Shown: positions 42,447 to 50,585 of the stretch, piece after piece
How the letters are laid out: the number at the start of each line of letters is the position of its first letter
How positions within the stretch are numbered: the stretch's first letter is position 1
NCBI RefSeq assembly: GCF_002752355.1
Contig: NZ_MRAV01000008.1
Coordinates: forward strand, 1 to 64,000
Reading direction: 5' to 3'
DNA: 64,000 bases
Source of the DNA: Leucobacter sp. OLIS6
GTDB taxonomy: Bacteria > Actinomycetota > Actinomycetes > Actinomycetales > Microbacteriaceae
The notes under the pieces: generated by a model
Databases searched by the model: none
Seen by the model: the letters and a program-made list of their open reading frames with translations, nothing else
Told to the model about the DNA's origin: nothing
Translations under genes and position numbers: made by a program

Positions 42447-45377
42447 TCAGGCGGGATCGGTCGCCGGCGCGGGGCTCGCGGTGCGTGCCAGCACCGCCGC
42501 CTCGGTGCGGGTCGCGACGCTCAGCTTGCGGAGGATCGCCGACACGTGGACGCTCGCCGTCTTCGCGCTGATGAACAGGCGCTCGCCGATCTGCCGGTTG
42601 CTGAGCCCCTCGGCGACGAGTTCGAGCACCTGGCGCTCGCGCGCGGTGAGGTCGGCGACGCCAACTCCGGTCGCGGACCCGACGAGGGCGGCGGCCGTGC
42701 CGGTACCCGAGCCCGGGGTCGTGCTCGCTCCCGTGCCCGCGTCGGATGCGCGGCGCAGGCCGGCGGCGTCGAGGAACTCAGCGGCCCTGCGCCGCAGGCG
42801 GTCGTGCCCGAGTCGTTCAGCGCGGGCGAGGGCTTCGGCACCGAGCTCGGCCGCCGCGGCTCGGTCCCCGGTGGCGGCGCGCGTCCGCGCGAGTTCGAGG
42901 CGCACGATGGGGGCGAACACCGCCGGGATCCCGTCGCCGTCCGCGAGGCGCACCGCCTCGGCGAGCATTGCGGCGTCGGCGTCGAGCACGGCGTCGATCA
43001 CGGTGCCCCAGCCGGGAATCTGCAGTTCGACCGGGAGCGAACGCCAGGCGGCGCGGAGCGCTGCCGCGGTAGTGCCGGCGAGGTCGGTGTGGCCGTCGGC
43101 ACGCAGGTCGGCGACGACCCGCGCACCTTCGAGGAGGATGCGGATCAGCTGCGCGGTGCGCGTGCCGTCATCGTCGAGCGTGCGCTGCAGCGCCTCCGCG
43201 GCGCGCAGAGGGTCGCCGTCGCCCAGCGCGATCAGGATCTCGACGCTGCGCAGCGAGTACCAGACCTGCCGTTCCACCTCGGCGGTCGCCTCCGCCCGCG
43301 GTCGCCACTCGGCCAGCAGCGCTTCGGCCTCGGCGATCCGTCCGCGCCAGACGAGGGTGCGGATGCGCGACATGGTCGAGTAAAGGCGGAAGATCTGCAG
43401 CGTGCGCACCTGCAGGTCGCGCGCCGTCGCGGCCTCGGCCCGATCGATCTCGCCGAGCTCGATCAGCGGCTCGACCATGTTGTGCGACAGCACGGAGCCG
43501 GTCGCGCGCTCGACGCCCAGGGTGCGCGAGTGGGCGACGCCGAGCTCGGCGACCTCGACGGCCTCGCGGAAGCGGCCGAGCAGGTTGAGCGTGTCGGCGT
43601 AGTTCACGCGGTGCCTCAGCTGACTGTCGTGGTCGATCGCGTGCTCCCACGACAGCCGGAAGTCGGCGAGCCCGGCCGTGACCTGACCCAGGTGCACCCG
43701 CGCGCAACCGCGCAGGTTCGCGGCGACCGACATCGCGTTCTCCGAACCGGCCGCCTCGGCGATGCGGAAGGCCTCGTCGGAGGTCGCGACGGCCTGCTCG
43801 AGCCGAGCGCCGGTGAGGTGGCGTCCACCGAGGAAATTGAGCAGGGTAGCGCGCAGCTGCGCCTCGCCGGGGTCGCGGTCGATGACCTCGAGTGCCTCCA
43901 GCAGCAGCGGCACGGTGCCGTGCCGCCCGAGATTCTGCAGGTAGAGCGCGCGATCGCGCAGCAGGCGCGCGTGCGCCGCGGGCTCCGCCGTCGCAGGATC
44001 GAGCTCGTCGAGGGCGAGCGTGACCACGGCGAGCGCGCGCTCGCCGTCCCCGCCGTTTCGCAGGATGGACCCGAGTCGGGCGAGGAACGAGATGCGTTCG
44101 GTGCCCGCGACGGCGCCCGCATCGGGCACCTGGTCCCAGAGTTCGAGGGCGAGCTCCCCGAAGCGGGCTGCGGTGGAGAACGCGTAGGCGTTCTTCGCCT
44201 GCTGCATGGCGCGCACGGAGGCGGCGAGGGCGCGCGGAGCGTCGCGCGCCTGATGCCAGTGATAGGCGAGAGCGGCCTCGGACCCGCCCGTGTGCTCGAG
44301 CAGCTCGGCATAGTTGCGGTGCAGGCGGGCGCGCTCGCCCGGGAGCAGATCGTCGTGCACCGCCTCGCGCAGCAGCGCGTGGCGGAAGCCGTACGCTTCG
44401 CCGTCGTGGATGGTGAGAATGCCGGCGGTCATCGTCTCGCGCAGCGCATCGTCGAGCCGTTCGTCGCCGCCCGCGAAGAGCTCGGCCAGTAGCTCGTGGG
44501 CGATGGGGCCCTCGGCTCCGGACGCCAGCTGCACGACACGCCGGGCGTCGTCGCCGAGACCGTCGAAGCGGGCGAGGAGCACGTCGCGCAGCGTGTCGGG
44601 CAGCGGCCCCTCGGGCTTGCAGAGCAGCTCCTCGATGAAGAACGGAACGCCCTCGCTGCGCTCGACCAGGCGCACGAGCTCGGCGTCGTCGACCGCCCCG
44701 CGCAGCCCGAAGATGAGATCGCGCACGGCGATCGCGTCGAGGCGGGCGAGCGGCAGGCGTTCGAGGAGCCGGGCGCGCTCGGCCTCCGCCAGGAAGGTGC
44801 GGATCGGCCCGCCCCGACGGACCTCGTCGACGCGGCAGGTGAGGAGGAACAGCACGGCCCGCCCGGCGAGCGCGCGGAGGAGGAACGACAGCATCGACAG
44901 CGTTGCGGCGTCGGCCCAGTGCAGGTCTTCGACGATCACCACGACGGGGCGGGTCGCCGCCGCGGCTTCGAGGAGGTTCGCGATGGTCTCGCCGAGCCCT
45001 TCGGGCCGGATCGAGGAGCGGTCGATCGGCCCGGCGGCGCGTTCGGGCAGCAGCAGCTGCAGGGCGTCGCGCCCCGGCCCCGCGGCCTCGTCCGCGGCGT
45101 CGCCGAGCGCGTCGAGGACGCCACGCAGGATCGCCGGGAGCGGGCCGTAGGGTGCCGGCGTCGAGCCGTAGTCGAGGCACCAACCGGTGAGGACGGTGGC
45201 TCGGCCCGCGACGGACCGCCGGAACTCGGACGTGAGCCGCGATTTGCCGATGCCGGCCTCGCCCCCGATGAGCTGCGACGCGGCCTCGCCCGCCTCTGCG
45301 CGGCGCAGTGCGTCGTCGAGGCACGCGAGCTCGGCGTCCCGGCCCACCATGGTGGAGGAGGCGGTGGCGAGTGACAT
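42447..45377 (-). CDS. LuxR-family regulator with N-terminal AAA ATPase
   Basis: A 976-residue LAL-type (MalT-like) regulator. The Walker A GGEAGIGKSRL lies at ~37-47, Walker B VVIVEDLHWAD at ~143-153. A long TPR-like helical middle follows. The LuxR HTH at the C-terminus reads LTARERQVLELVAEGLSNRQIGERLFISAKTASVHVSAILRKLSV (~905-950). ATP/ligand-controlled activators of this form switch on catabolic or secondary metabolic genes. The ATG at 45377 has no clear ribosome binding site; CAGGAT lies 6 nt upstream, so it may be leaderless. Target genes are not evident. Confidence 0.88.
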   Translation of the reverse strand: MSLATASSTMVGRDAELACLDDALRRAEAGEAASQLIGGEAGIGKSRLTSEFRRSVAGRATVLTGWCLDYGSTPAPYGPLPAILRGVLDALGDAADEAAGPGRDALQLLLPERAAGPIDRSSIRPEGLGETIANLLEAAAATRPVVVIVEDLHWADAATLSMLSFLLRALAGRAVLFLLTCRVDEVRRGGPIRTFLAEAERARLLERLPLARLDAIAVRDLIFGLRGAVDDAELVRLVERSEGVPFFIEELLCKPEGPLPDTLRDVLLARFDGLGDDARRVVQLASGAEGPIAHELLAELFAGGDERLDDALRETMTAGILTIHDGEAYGFRHALLREAVHDDLLPGERARLHRNYAELLEHTGGSEAALAYHWHQARDAPRALAASVRAMQQAKNAYAFSTAARFGELALELWDQVPDAGAVAGTERISFLARLGSILRNGGDGERALAVVTLALDELDPATAEPAAHARLLRDRALYLQNLGRHGTVPLLLEALEVIDRDPGEAQLRATLLNFLGGRHLTGARLEQAVATSDEAFRIAEAAGSENAMSVAANLRGCARVHLGQVTAGLADFRLSWEHAIDHDSQLRHRVNYADTLNLLGRFREAVEVAELGVAHSRTLGVERATGSVLSHNMVEPLIELGEIDRAEAATARDLQVRTLQIFRLYSTMSRIRTLVWRGRIAEAEALLAEWRPRAEATAEVERQVWYSLRSVEILIALGDGDPLRAAEALQRTLDDDGTRTAQLIRILLEGARVVADLRADGHTDLAGTTAAALRAAWRSLPVELQIPGWGTVIDAVLDADAAMLAEAVRLADGDGIPAVFAPIVRLELARTRAATGDRAAAAELGAEALARAERLGHDRLRRRAAEFLDAAGLRRASDAGTGASTTPGSGTGTAAALVGSATGVGVADLTARERQVLELVAEGLSNRQIGERLFISAKTASVHVSAILRKLSVATRTEAAVLARTASPAPATDPA

Positions 45378-45421
45378 GGTCTCATCCTGCCACCCGCTAC
45401 CGACATCGGCGGCGACGCCGC

Positions 45422-45742
45422 TCACGCGGGATGCGGGGTGCGGTCGCTCGTGTTCCCGACGCGCTCGCACACCGCACGAGCGGACCCGCGGGGAGCGGCA
45501 GCGTGCGAGGCGGCCGGACGCGGTGCTGCCGTGCGGGGGCCGGTGGTGCGCTGCCCGGTGGTGACGGCGGCGGTCGGGACGCGGCGGGCGGCCAACGCGG
45601 CCAGCGTGCGGCGCACGATCCCGATGCGCGGAACGACCTGATCCGGGCGTTCGGCCGCGAGGCGCGCCCGTTCGGCTCGCGCTGCGGCCTGCGCGATCTC
45701 CTGCTCGGTGACGCGGTATCCCATGTAGGTGTTGAGGTCCAT
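45422..45742 (-). CDS. Small hypothetical protein
   Basis: A 106-residue basic protein of unknown function. The N-terminal ~35 residues (MDLNTYMGYRVTEQEIAQAA, then an Ala/Glu/Arg helix) form a clear amphipathic start resembling short conserved actinobacterial hypotheticals. The remainder is Ala/Thr/Arg/Pro-rich and probably disordered. GGGAGAG lies 4 nt before the ATG. It runs in the same direction as the LuxR-ATPase gene, 44 nt upstream of that start, and could be part of its transcript. Confidence 0.6.
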   Translation of the reverse strand: MDLNTYMGYRVTEQEIAQAAARAERARLAAERPDQVVPRIGIVRRTLAALAARRVPTAAVTTGQRTTGPRTAAPRPAASHAAAPRGSARAVCERVGNTSDRTPHPA

Positions 45743-45893
45743 GATGCTCTCCCTGTCTCGGTAGGTCCTACGTTCCTCGCTAAGTCCCCTCGGCCCCATC
45801 GGGCAGGTGCCCTATTTCCCGCCGGGGGATCCTTATTCCGCGCCCCGGCTCCGCGCCCTTCGCCCTTCGCCCCCACCCTCCCCAACGCTTCTT

Positions 45894-45963
45894 CCTCGGT
45901 CGAGTGAGCAGTTGTCCATGAAATACGGCCTCATTCCATGGACAACTGTTCAGTCGACCGAGA
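45894..45963. repeat. Long imperfect hairpin
   Basis: Arms of 27 nt (left CCTCGGTCGAGTGAGC..., inner core CAGTTGTCCATG with CATGGACAACTG) pair at 24 of 27 positions around a 16-nt loop. It lies between divergent genes, so it is not a terminator of either. Confidence 0.75.
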
Positions 45964-46047
45964 AATCAGGCGCGAACGCGAGGGGCTCTGGCGGGCGGGG
46001 GTATTACGGTGCGGTAAGGATCCGGCCGATCCGCAGCTCGGCGTGCC

Positions 46048-46053
46048 TATCCT
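46048..46053 (+). promoter_or_regulatory. -10 box (TATCCT) of a leaderless promoter
   Basis: TATCCT ends 6 nt before the ATG at 46060; no ribosome binding site is present. Confidence 0.6.
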
Positions 46054-46059
46054 GAGCGC

Positions 46060-47616
46060 ATGAACGGTCGCAGGGCGCTCGCCGCCGCGGGAGGCGCCGC
46101 CGCCGCGCTGCTCGGCGTCGGCATCGGCGAGCTCGCCGCGGCGGTCGTCGCGCCCGCCTCCGGGCCGTTCGCGGTGATCGGCGGAGCGCTCATCGACGCG
46201 GCGCCCGCCTGGGCGAAGGACACCGCGATCGCTTGGTTCGGCACCTCCGACAAGGCCGCACTGCTCACCGGGATCGCCCTCGCGCTGCTCGCAGTCTCGG
46301 CGGTCGCGGGGCTCTGCGAGGCCCGCTGGAGTCGCACTGGCATCGTCGCCTTCGCTGCGATGGGACTCGCGGTCGGCGGACTGTCGCTCACGCGGGCCGA
46401 GGCCACGGAGATCTCCTGGGCGCCGTCGCTGCTCGCCGGCTTCGCCGCCGCGGGCGCGCTCCGGCTCCTGCGGGATCGGCTCCCGGAGCCCGCGCCGATC
46501 GCGCAGGCGGAGCCGCACCAGACGGAGCCGGCCAAGACCACCGACCCCTCTCGCCGCCGTTTCCTTGCCTGGGCGGGTGGCACCGCCGCGGTCGGCATCG
46601 CGCTCGCGATCGCGAGCACGGCCGCGCGGGCCGGATCCGCCGCGGTGGCGAACGTGCGCAAGGCGGTCCGGCTGCCGCGCCCGGCGACGCCCGGGCCCGG
46701 GATCCCGGCGGGCGCCGAGCTCGACGTGCCGGGCATCACGAAGCTCATCACTCCGAACTCGGAGTTCTACCGGATCGACACGGCCCTCGTCGTGCCGACG
46801 GTGGATCCGGCGAGCTGGAAGCTGCGGATCCACGGCATGGTCGCGCGGGAGGTCGAGCTGAGCTGGGACGAGCTGCTGCGGTTGCCCATGACGGAGACGA
46901 CGGCGACCCTGTCGTGCGTCTCGAACGAGGTCGGCGGCGATCTCGTCGGCAACGCCGTCTGGCTCGGGGTCCCGATCCGCGAGCTGCTGGCCCGTGCGAA
47001 GCCGAGCAGCGGCGCCGATATGGTGCTCTCGACCTCGGTCGACGGCTTCACCGCGGGGACGCCGCTCGAGACGCTCACCGACGATCGCGACGCGCTGCTC
47101 GCGATCGGGATGAACGGCGAGCCGCTGCCGTTCGAGCACGGTTTCCCCGTGCGCATGGTGGTGCCGGGACTGTACGGCTATGTCTCGGCGACGAAGTGGG
47201 TCACCGATCTCGAGGTGACCCGCTTCGACCGGGCCACCGCCTACTGGACGGATCGCGGCTGGTCGGCGCGCGGCCCGATCAAGCTGGAGTCGCGCATCGA
47301 CGTGCCCCGGGCGGGGCGAGCGCTCGCCGCGGGGGAGACTGCGATCGCGGGGATCGCCTGGCAGCCGCACGTCGGGGTCGCGGCGGTCGAGGTGCGGATC
47401 GACGACGGTCCGTGGCGGCGCGCGACGCTCGCCCCGGCGATCTCGGACGACACCTGGGTGCAGTGGCAGATGCCCTGGCGGGCCGAACCCGGGCAGCACG
47501 AGATCCGCTGCCGCGCGATCGCCCGCGACGGCACCGTGCAGACGGGCGAGGTCGCGCCGCCCGCGCCGAACGGTGCGACGGGCTGGCACACGATCCCGGT
47601 GACCGTCGGAAACTGA
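46060..47616 (+). CDS. Sulfite-oxidase-like molybdopterin oxidoreductase, membrane-anchored
   Basis: A 518-residue enzyme. Residues ~1-140 carry about four membrane helices. A twin-arginine-like SRRRFL (164-169) and a further helix precede the catalytic part, suggesting export by Tat. The molybdopterin domain has PNSEFYRIDTALVVPTVDPASWKLRIHGMV and TLSCVSNEVGG, with Cys286 as the Mo ligand; the C-terminal Ig-like dimerisation domain begins ~425 (ETAIAGIAWQPHVGVAAVEV). Such enzymes oxidise sulfite or reduce small S/N-oxides; the electron partner is not encoded here. Confidence 0.87.
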   Translation: MNGRRALAAAGGAAAALLGVGIGELAAAVVAPASGPFAVIGGALIDAAPAWAKDTAIAWFGTSDKAALLTGIALALLAVSAVAGLCEARWSRTGIVAFAAMGLAVGGLSLTRAEATEISWAPSLLAGFAAAGALRLLRDRLPEPAPIAQAEPHQTEPAKTTDPSRRRFLAWAGGTAAVGIALAIASTAARAGSAAVANVRKAVRLPRPATPGPGIPAGAELDVPGITKLITPNSEFYRIDTALVVPTVDPASWKLRIHGMVAREVELSWDELLRLPMTETTATLSCVSNEVGGDLVGNAVWLGVPIRELLARAKPSSGADMVLSTSVDGFTAGTPLETLTDDRDALLAIGMNGEPLPFEHGFPVRMVVPGLYGYVSATKWVTDLEVTRFDRATAYWTDRGWSARGPIKLESRIDVPRAGRALAAGETAIAGIAWQPHVGVAAVEVRIDDGPWRRATLAPAISDDTWVQWQMPWRAEPGQHEIRCRAIARDGTVQTGEVAPPAPNGATGWHTIPVTVGN

Positions 47617-47663
47617 TCCGGCGTCGAAGACCCGGGGCCCGATTCGGCGCCCGGCCCGCCGGA

Positions 47664-50426
47664 TCAGCGGCCCAGGCCGCGCAGTTCGCGGCGCGAGCGC
47701 AGCCCGAGCTTCGCCAGTACGTTGCGCATGTGGAACGCCACGGTCGCGGGCGAGAGGTAGAGGCGCTCCGCGATCTCGCTGTTGGTCAGCCCGGATCCGG
47801 CCAGCACCGCGACCTCCCGTTCGCGGCCGCTGAGGCCCCCGAGCGCGCGGTCCGCCTCGGAGGCGGGGGCATCGCGCAGCCGCGAGATCCGGCGGAGGGC
47901 GCCGTGGGCGCCGAGCGGCCCGAAGCCCTTCGCGGCGACAGCCAGCATGCGATCGCCTGCCGCCCGCTCGCCCGAAGCGAGCAGCAGCCGTCCGGCGTCG
48001 AACGCGGCCTGGGCGCGGGGCCCGGGCAGCCCGTCCTTCGCCGCGCGCCGGTACGCGCGGATCGCGCGATCGTGCAGGCCGTACGCCTCCGCGACCCGGC
48101 CTTCCAGCCAGTCGAGGCCGCCGAAGATCGGTTCCCACGAGTCGCCGGCCAGCTCGGTGAGCCGTGCGAGCTCGCGGTCCGCCTCCTCGGCACGGCCCAA
48201 CGTGGCGAGCGCATCGACCCGGTAGGTGAAGATCGATGTTCCGGCCAGCCAGCGGGGTCCGATCCGCTCGTCCGACAGGATCTCGAGCACCTCCTCGGGC
48301 CGATCCTGCGCGCGGGCGCGGACCACCGCGGCGAGGAGCTCGAGCTCGACGCCCATGGTGTCGTAGGCCGTGACCGTCACCTCGGCGGCCGTGCGCAGGT
48401 CGCGCTCGTACCCCTCGGCGTCGCCGGCGGTGGCGTGCAGCACGGCGCGCAGCAGGTAGGAGAGCGGCCGGGCCGATACGTCGATGCTGTCGAGCACCGT
48501 CGCGATCGCCTCCTCGAGGCGTTCGGCGGCCTCGGCGGTGCGGCCGAGCAGCCAGGCACAGTAGGCCTGCTGCACGCGGGCGTGACCGACGCTCCATCCG
48601 GCGACGCCGGAGTCGCGCAGCCGGGCCACGCGTTCGAGGTCGGTCGCGGCCTCCTCGATCCGACCGATGCCGCCGAGGTGCCCGGCACGGCAGACGAGCG
48701 CGTCGGAGAGCGCGGGGGAATCGACGGCTGCGTCGATCCGTGCGCCGAGCTCCTTAAGCTCCGCTGCAGTGCGCTCGCGGAGCCCGAGCCGTTCGGTCGA
48801 GAGCACCAGCAGGGCGGTCGCACGCAGTCCGACCTCCGCGGGCGAGGGGAGCGGGAGCAGACGGCGGTCGGCGACGGCCTCGGGGCGCGCCGCGAGCGCG
48901 TCGGCGAGGTCGCGTGTGCGATCCAGTAGCGCGGGCAGCGGACCGTAGTCGCCGGTGGTGAGCTGGATCATGACCGCCAGCATCGCGGTGTGCAGTTCGA
49001 GGGTGCGGGCGTCCGGGTGGGCGACGGGAGCGGCGAGCAGGCCCGCGGCGAACTCCGCCGCCCAGGGGATGTCGCCGGTGATCTGCCGGGTCTGCAGCAG
49101 CGCGAGGTCGCGCAGCGGCGAGCTCGGCATCCGTTCGAGCTCGGGGAGCAGGTCGAGCACCGAGGGGCTGACGAGCTCGGCTGCCGCGAGGACGCAGATC
49201 TCGACGACGAGCTCGTCCCGCAGCTGCGGGTCCGCCAGCGTGGACGCCCGGCGCAGGTACTCGATCGCCCGGTCCGGCTGTCCCTCGGAGACCGCCCCTG
49301 CGGCGGTCGTGCGCACTTCGGCGAGGAGCAGCGGGTCGAGCTCCTCGGCCGCGTCGAGCCGGCAGACGAGCGCCCGGTGGGTGCTCGCCAGGGTGTCTGC
49401 GGCGGCGGTCAGCACCTCGCGGCGCTTCGCCGGATCGATGCGGGTCGCGACGTCGGCCGCGTACAGATCGTGGAACGGGGCGATCCGCTGGTCACTCGCG
49501 GTGACCAGCAGCCCTGCCGCGAGTGCGCCGGCGATGTCCGCGGACTCGCCCAGGCGGTGCGCGACTCCGAGCAGCTCGGATCGCTGCAGCGGGCCGTGCA
49601 GCACCGAGGCGATCTCGACGACGGAGGCGATCGCGGCCGTGCCGCCCGTGCCGACGGTGTGGAACGGGTTCTCGGGGACGCTGGGGAACTGGACGTCCTC
49701 ATCCCAGTGGCTGCGGTCCGGCGCCGTGCGCTCCATGCCCGCGACGAGGGCGTCGATGTGCACGGGGAGTCCGCCCGAGAGATCCCTGATCCGCTCCGCG
49801 AGCCGGAGCGAGATCTCGCGTCCGTGCACCTGCGAGGCGTACTCGCGCACCTCGGGGGCATCGAGCGGGTCGAGCGTGAGCGGTCGGACCTCGCCCCAGG
49901 CGGTCGGGTCCGCGGCCACGATCGATTCCGCGAGTCCACCGACCCGGGGCGCGTGCCCGCTGAGCACGACGAGGAGCCCGCCGTGCGCGACGCGGCCGAG
50001 TACGAAGCGGAGCACGCCGGCCGAGGCGTCGTCGATCCACTGCGCGTTATCGACGACGACGCAGAGCGGTCGGCCCGAGGAGACGCCGCGGGTGAGCGCG
50101 GGCAGGAGCACGCGCCCGGCGGAGAGCAGGTCGAGCGCGGTCGGTGCGTCGAGCAGGCCCTCGCGGATCCCGGCGGCGCGGGCTACCTTGTCGGCCAGCG
50201 CGAAGGGGAGCGACTGCTCGAAGGCGTCGGCCGTGGTGGCGATGATCCGGGCCCGGCCCGATCCGGCCTCGATCAGCTGCCGCACCCAGGTGCTCTTGCC
50301 GACCCCCGGAAGGCCCGTGACGGCGACCAGGGCGCTGCGGGTTCGCCGTGCGGCGCCGAGCACGGCGCCCGGATGATCCGCTGAATCGAGCGCGGGATGC
50401 GGGATCGCGGCGGACGCGGGAAGCAT
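47664..50426 (-). CDS. LuxR-family regulator with N-terminal AAA ATPase
   Basis: A 920-residue LAL-type regulator. Walker A TGLPGVGKSTW is at ~36-46 and CVVVDNAQWIDDAS (~122-135) is the Walker B region. The long centre is TPR-like. The C-terminal LuxR HTH reads LSGREREVAVLAGSGLTNSEIAERLYLSPATVAFHMRNVLAKLGL (~865-910). The ATG at 50426 is chosen because GAGAGGA lies 6 nt upstream. It is divergent from a glycine-rich surface protein, a possible target. It is similar in plan, but not close in sequence, to the regulator at 42447. Confidence 0.88.
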   Translation of the reverse strand: MLPASAAIPHPALDSADHPGAVLGAARRTRSALVAVTGLPGVGKSTWVRQLIEAGSGRARIIATTADAFEQSLPFALADKVARAAGIREGLLDAPTALDLLSAGRVLLPALTRGVSSGRPLCVVVDNAQWIDDASAGVLRFVLGRVAHGGLLVVLSGHAPRVGGLAESIVAADPTAWGEVRPLTLDPLDAPEVREYASQVHGREISLRLAERIRDLSGGLPVHIDALVAGMERTAPDRSHWDEDVQFPSVPENPFHTVGTGGTAAIASVVEIASVLHGPLQRSELLGVAHRLGESADIAGALAAGLLVTASDQRIAPFHDLYAADVATRIDPAKRREVLTAAADTLASTHRALVCRLDAAEELDPLLLAEVRTTAAGAVSEGQPDRAIEYLRRASTLADPQLRDELVVEICVLAAAELVSPSVLDLLPELERMPSSPLRDLALLQTRQITGDIPWAAEFAAGLLAAPVAHPDARTLELHTAMLAVMIQLTTGDYGPLPALLDRTRDLADALAARPEAVADRRLLPLPSPAEVGLRATALLVLSTERLGLRERTAAELKELGARIDAAVDSPALSDALVCRAGHLGGIGRIEEAATDLERVARLRDSGVAGWSVGHARVQQAYCAWLLGRTAEAAERLEEAIATVLDSIDVSARPLSYLLRAVLHATAGDAEGYERDLRTAAEVTVTAYDTMGVELELLAAVVRARAQDRPEEVLEILSDERIGPRWLAGTSIFTYRVDALATLGRAEEADRELARLTELAGDSWEPIFGGLDWLEGRVAEAYGLHDRAIRAYRRAAKDGLPGPRAQAAFDAGRLLLASGERAAGDRMLAVAAKGFGPLGAHGALRRISRLRDAPASEADRALGGLSGREREVAVLAGSGLTNSEIAERLYLSPATVAFHMRNVLAKLGLRSRRELRGLGR

Positions 50427-50544
50427 CGGTGGTCCTCTCGAACGTGCGGGTGCGGCGGTGCGTGTGCCGATGTTACTCGCAACCGCGCCCATCAGCGACG
50501 GATAGGTTTCGCGTCCCGCACGGGAAGGAGCCCTCGCCGCGACC

Positions 50545-50550
50545 TAGATT
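50545..50550 (+). promoter_or_regulatory. Probable -10 (TAGATT) of the glycine-rich surface-protein gene
   Basis: TAGATT would start transcription near 50557, giving a ~29-nt leader that contains AAAGGA 6 nt before the ATG at 50586. Confidence 0.45.
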
Positions 50551-50585
50551 CCGATCGGAAACGTCTCTCGATGAAAGGACCGATC

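Larger units (their letters stand above)
45743..46059. other. Divergent intergenic region with hairpin
   Basis: These 317 nt separate the small hypothetical gene from the molybdoenzyme gene. They contain a long hairpin (45894-45963) and the leaderless promoter of the molybdoenzyme. No gene is supported. Confidence 0.7.
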
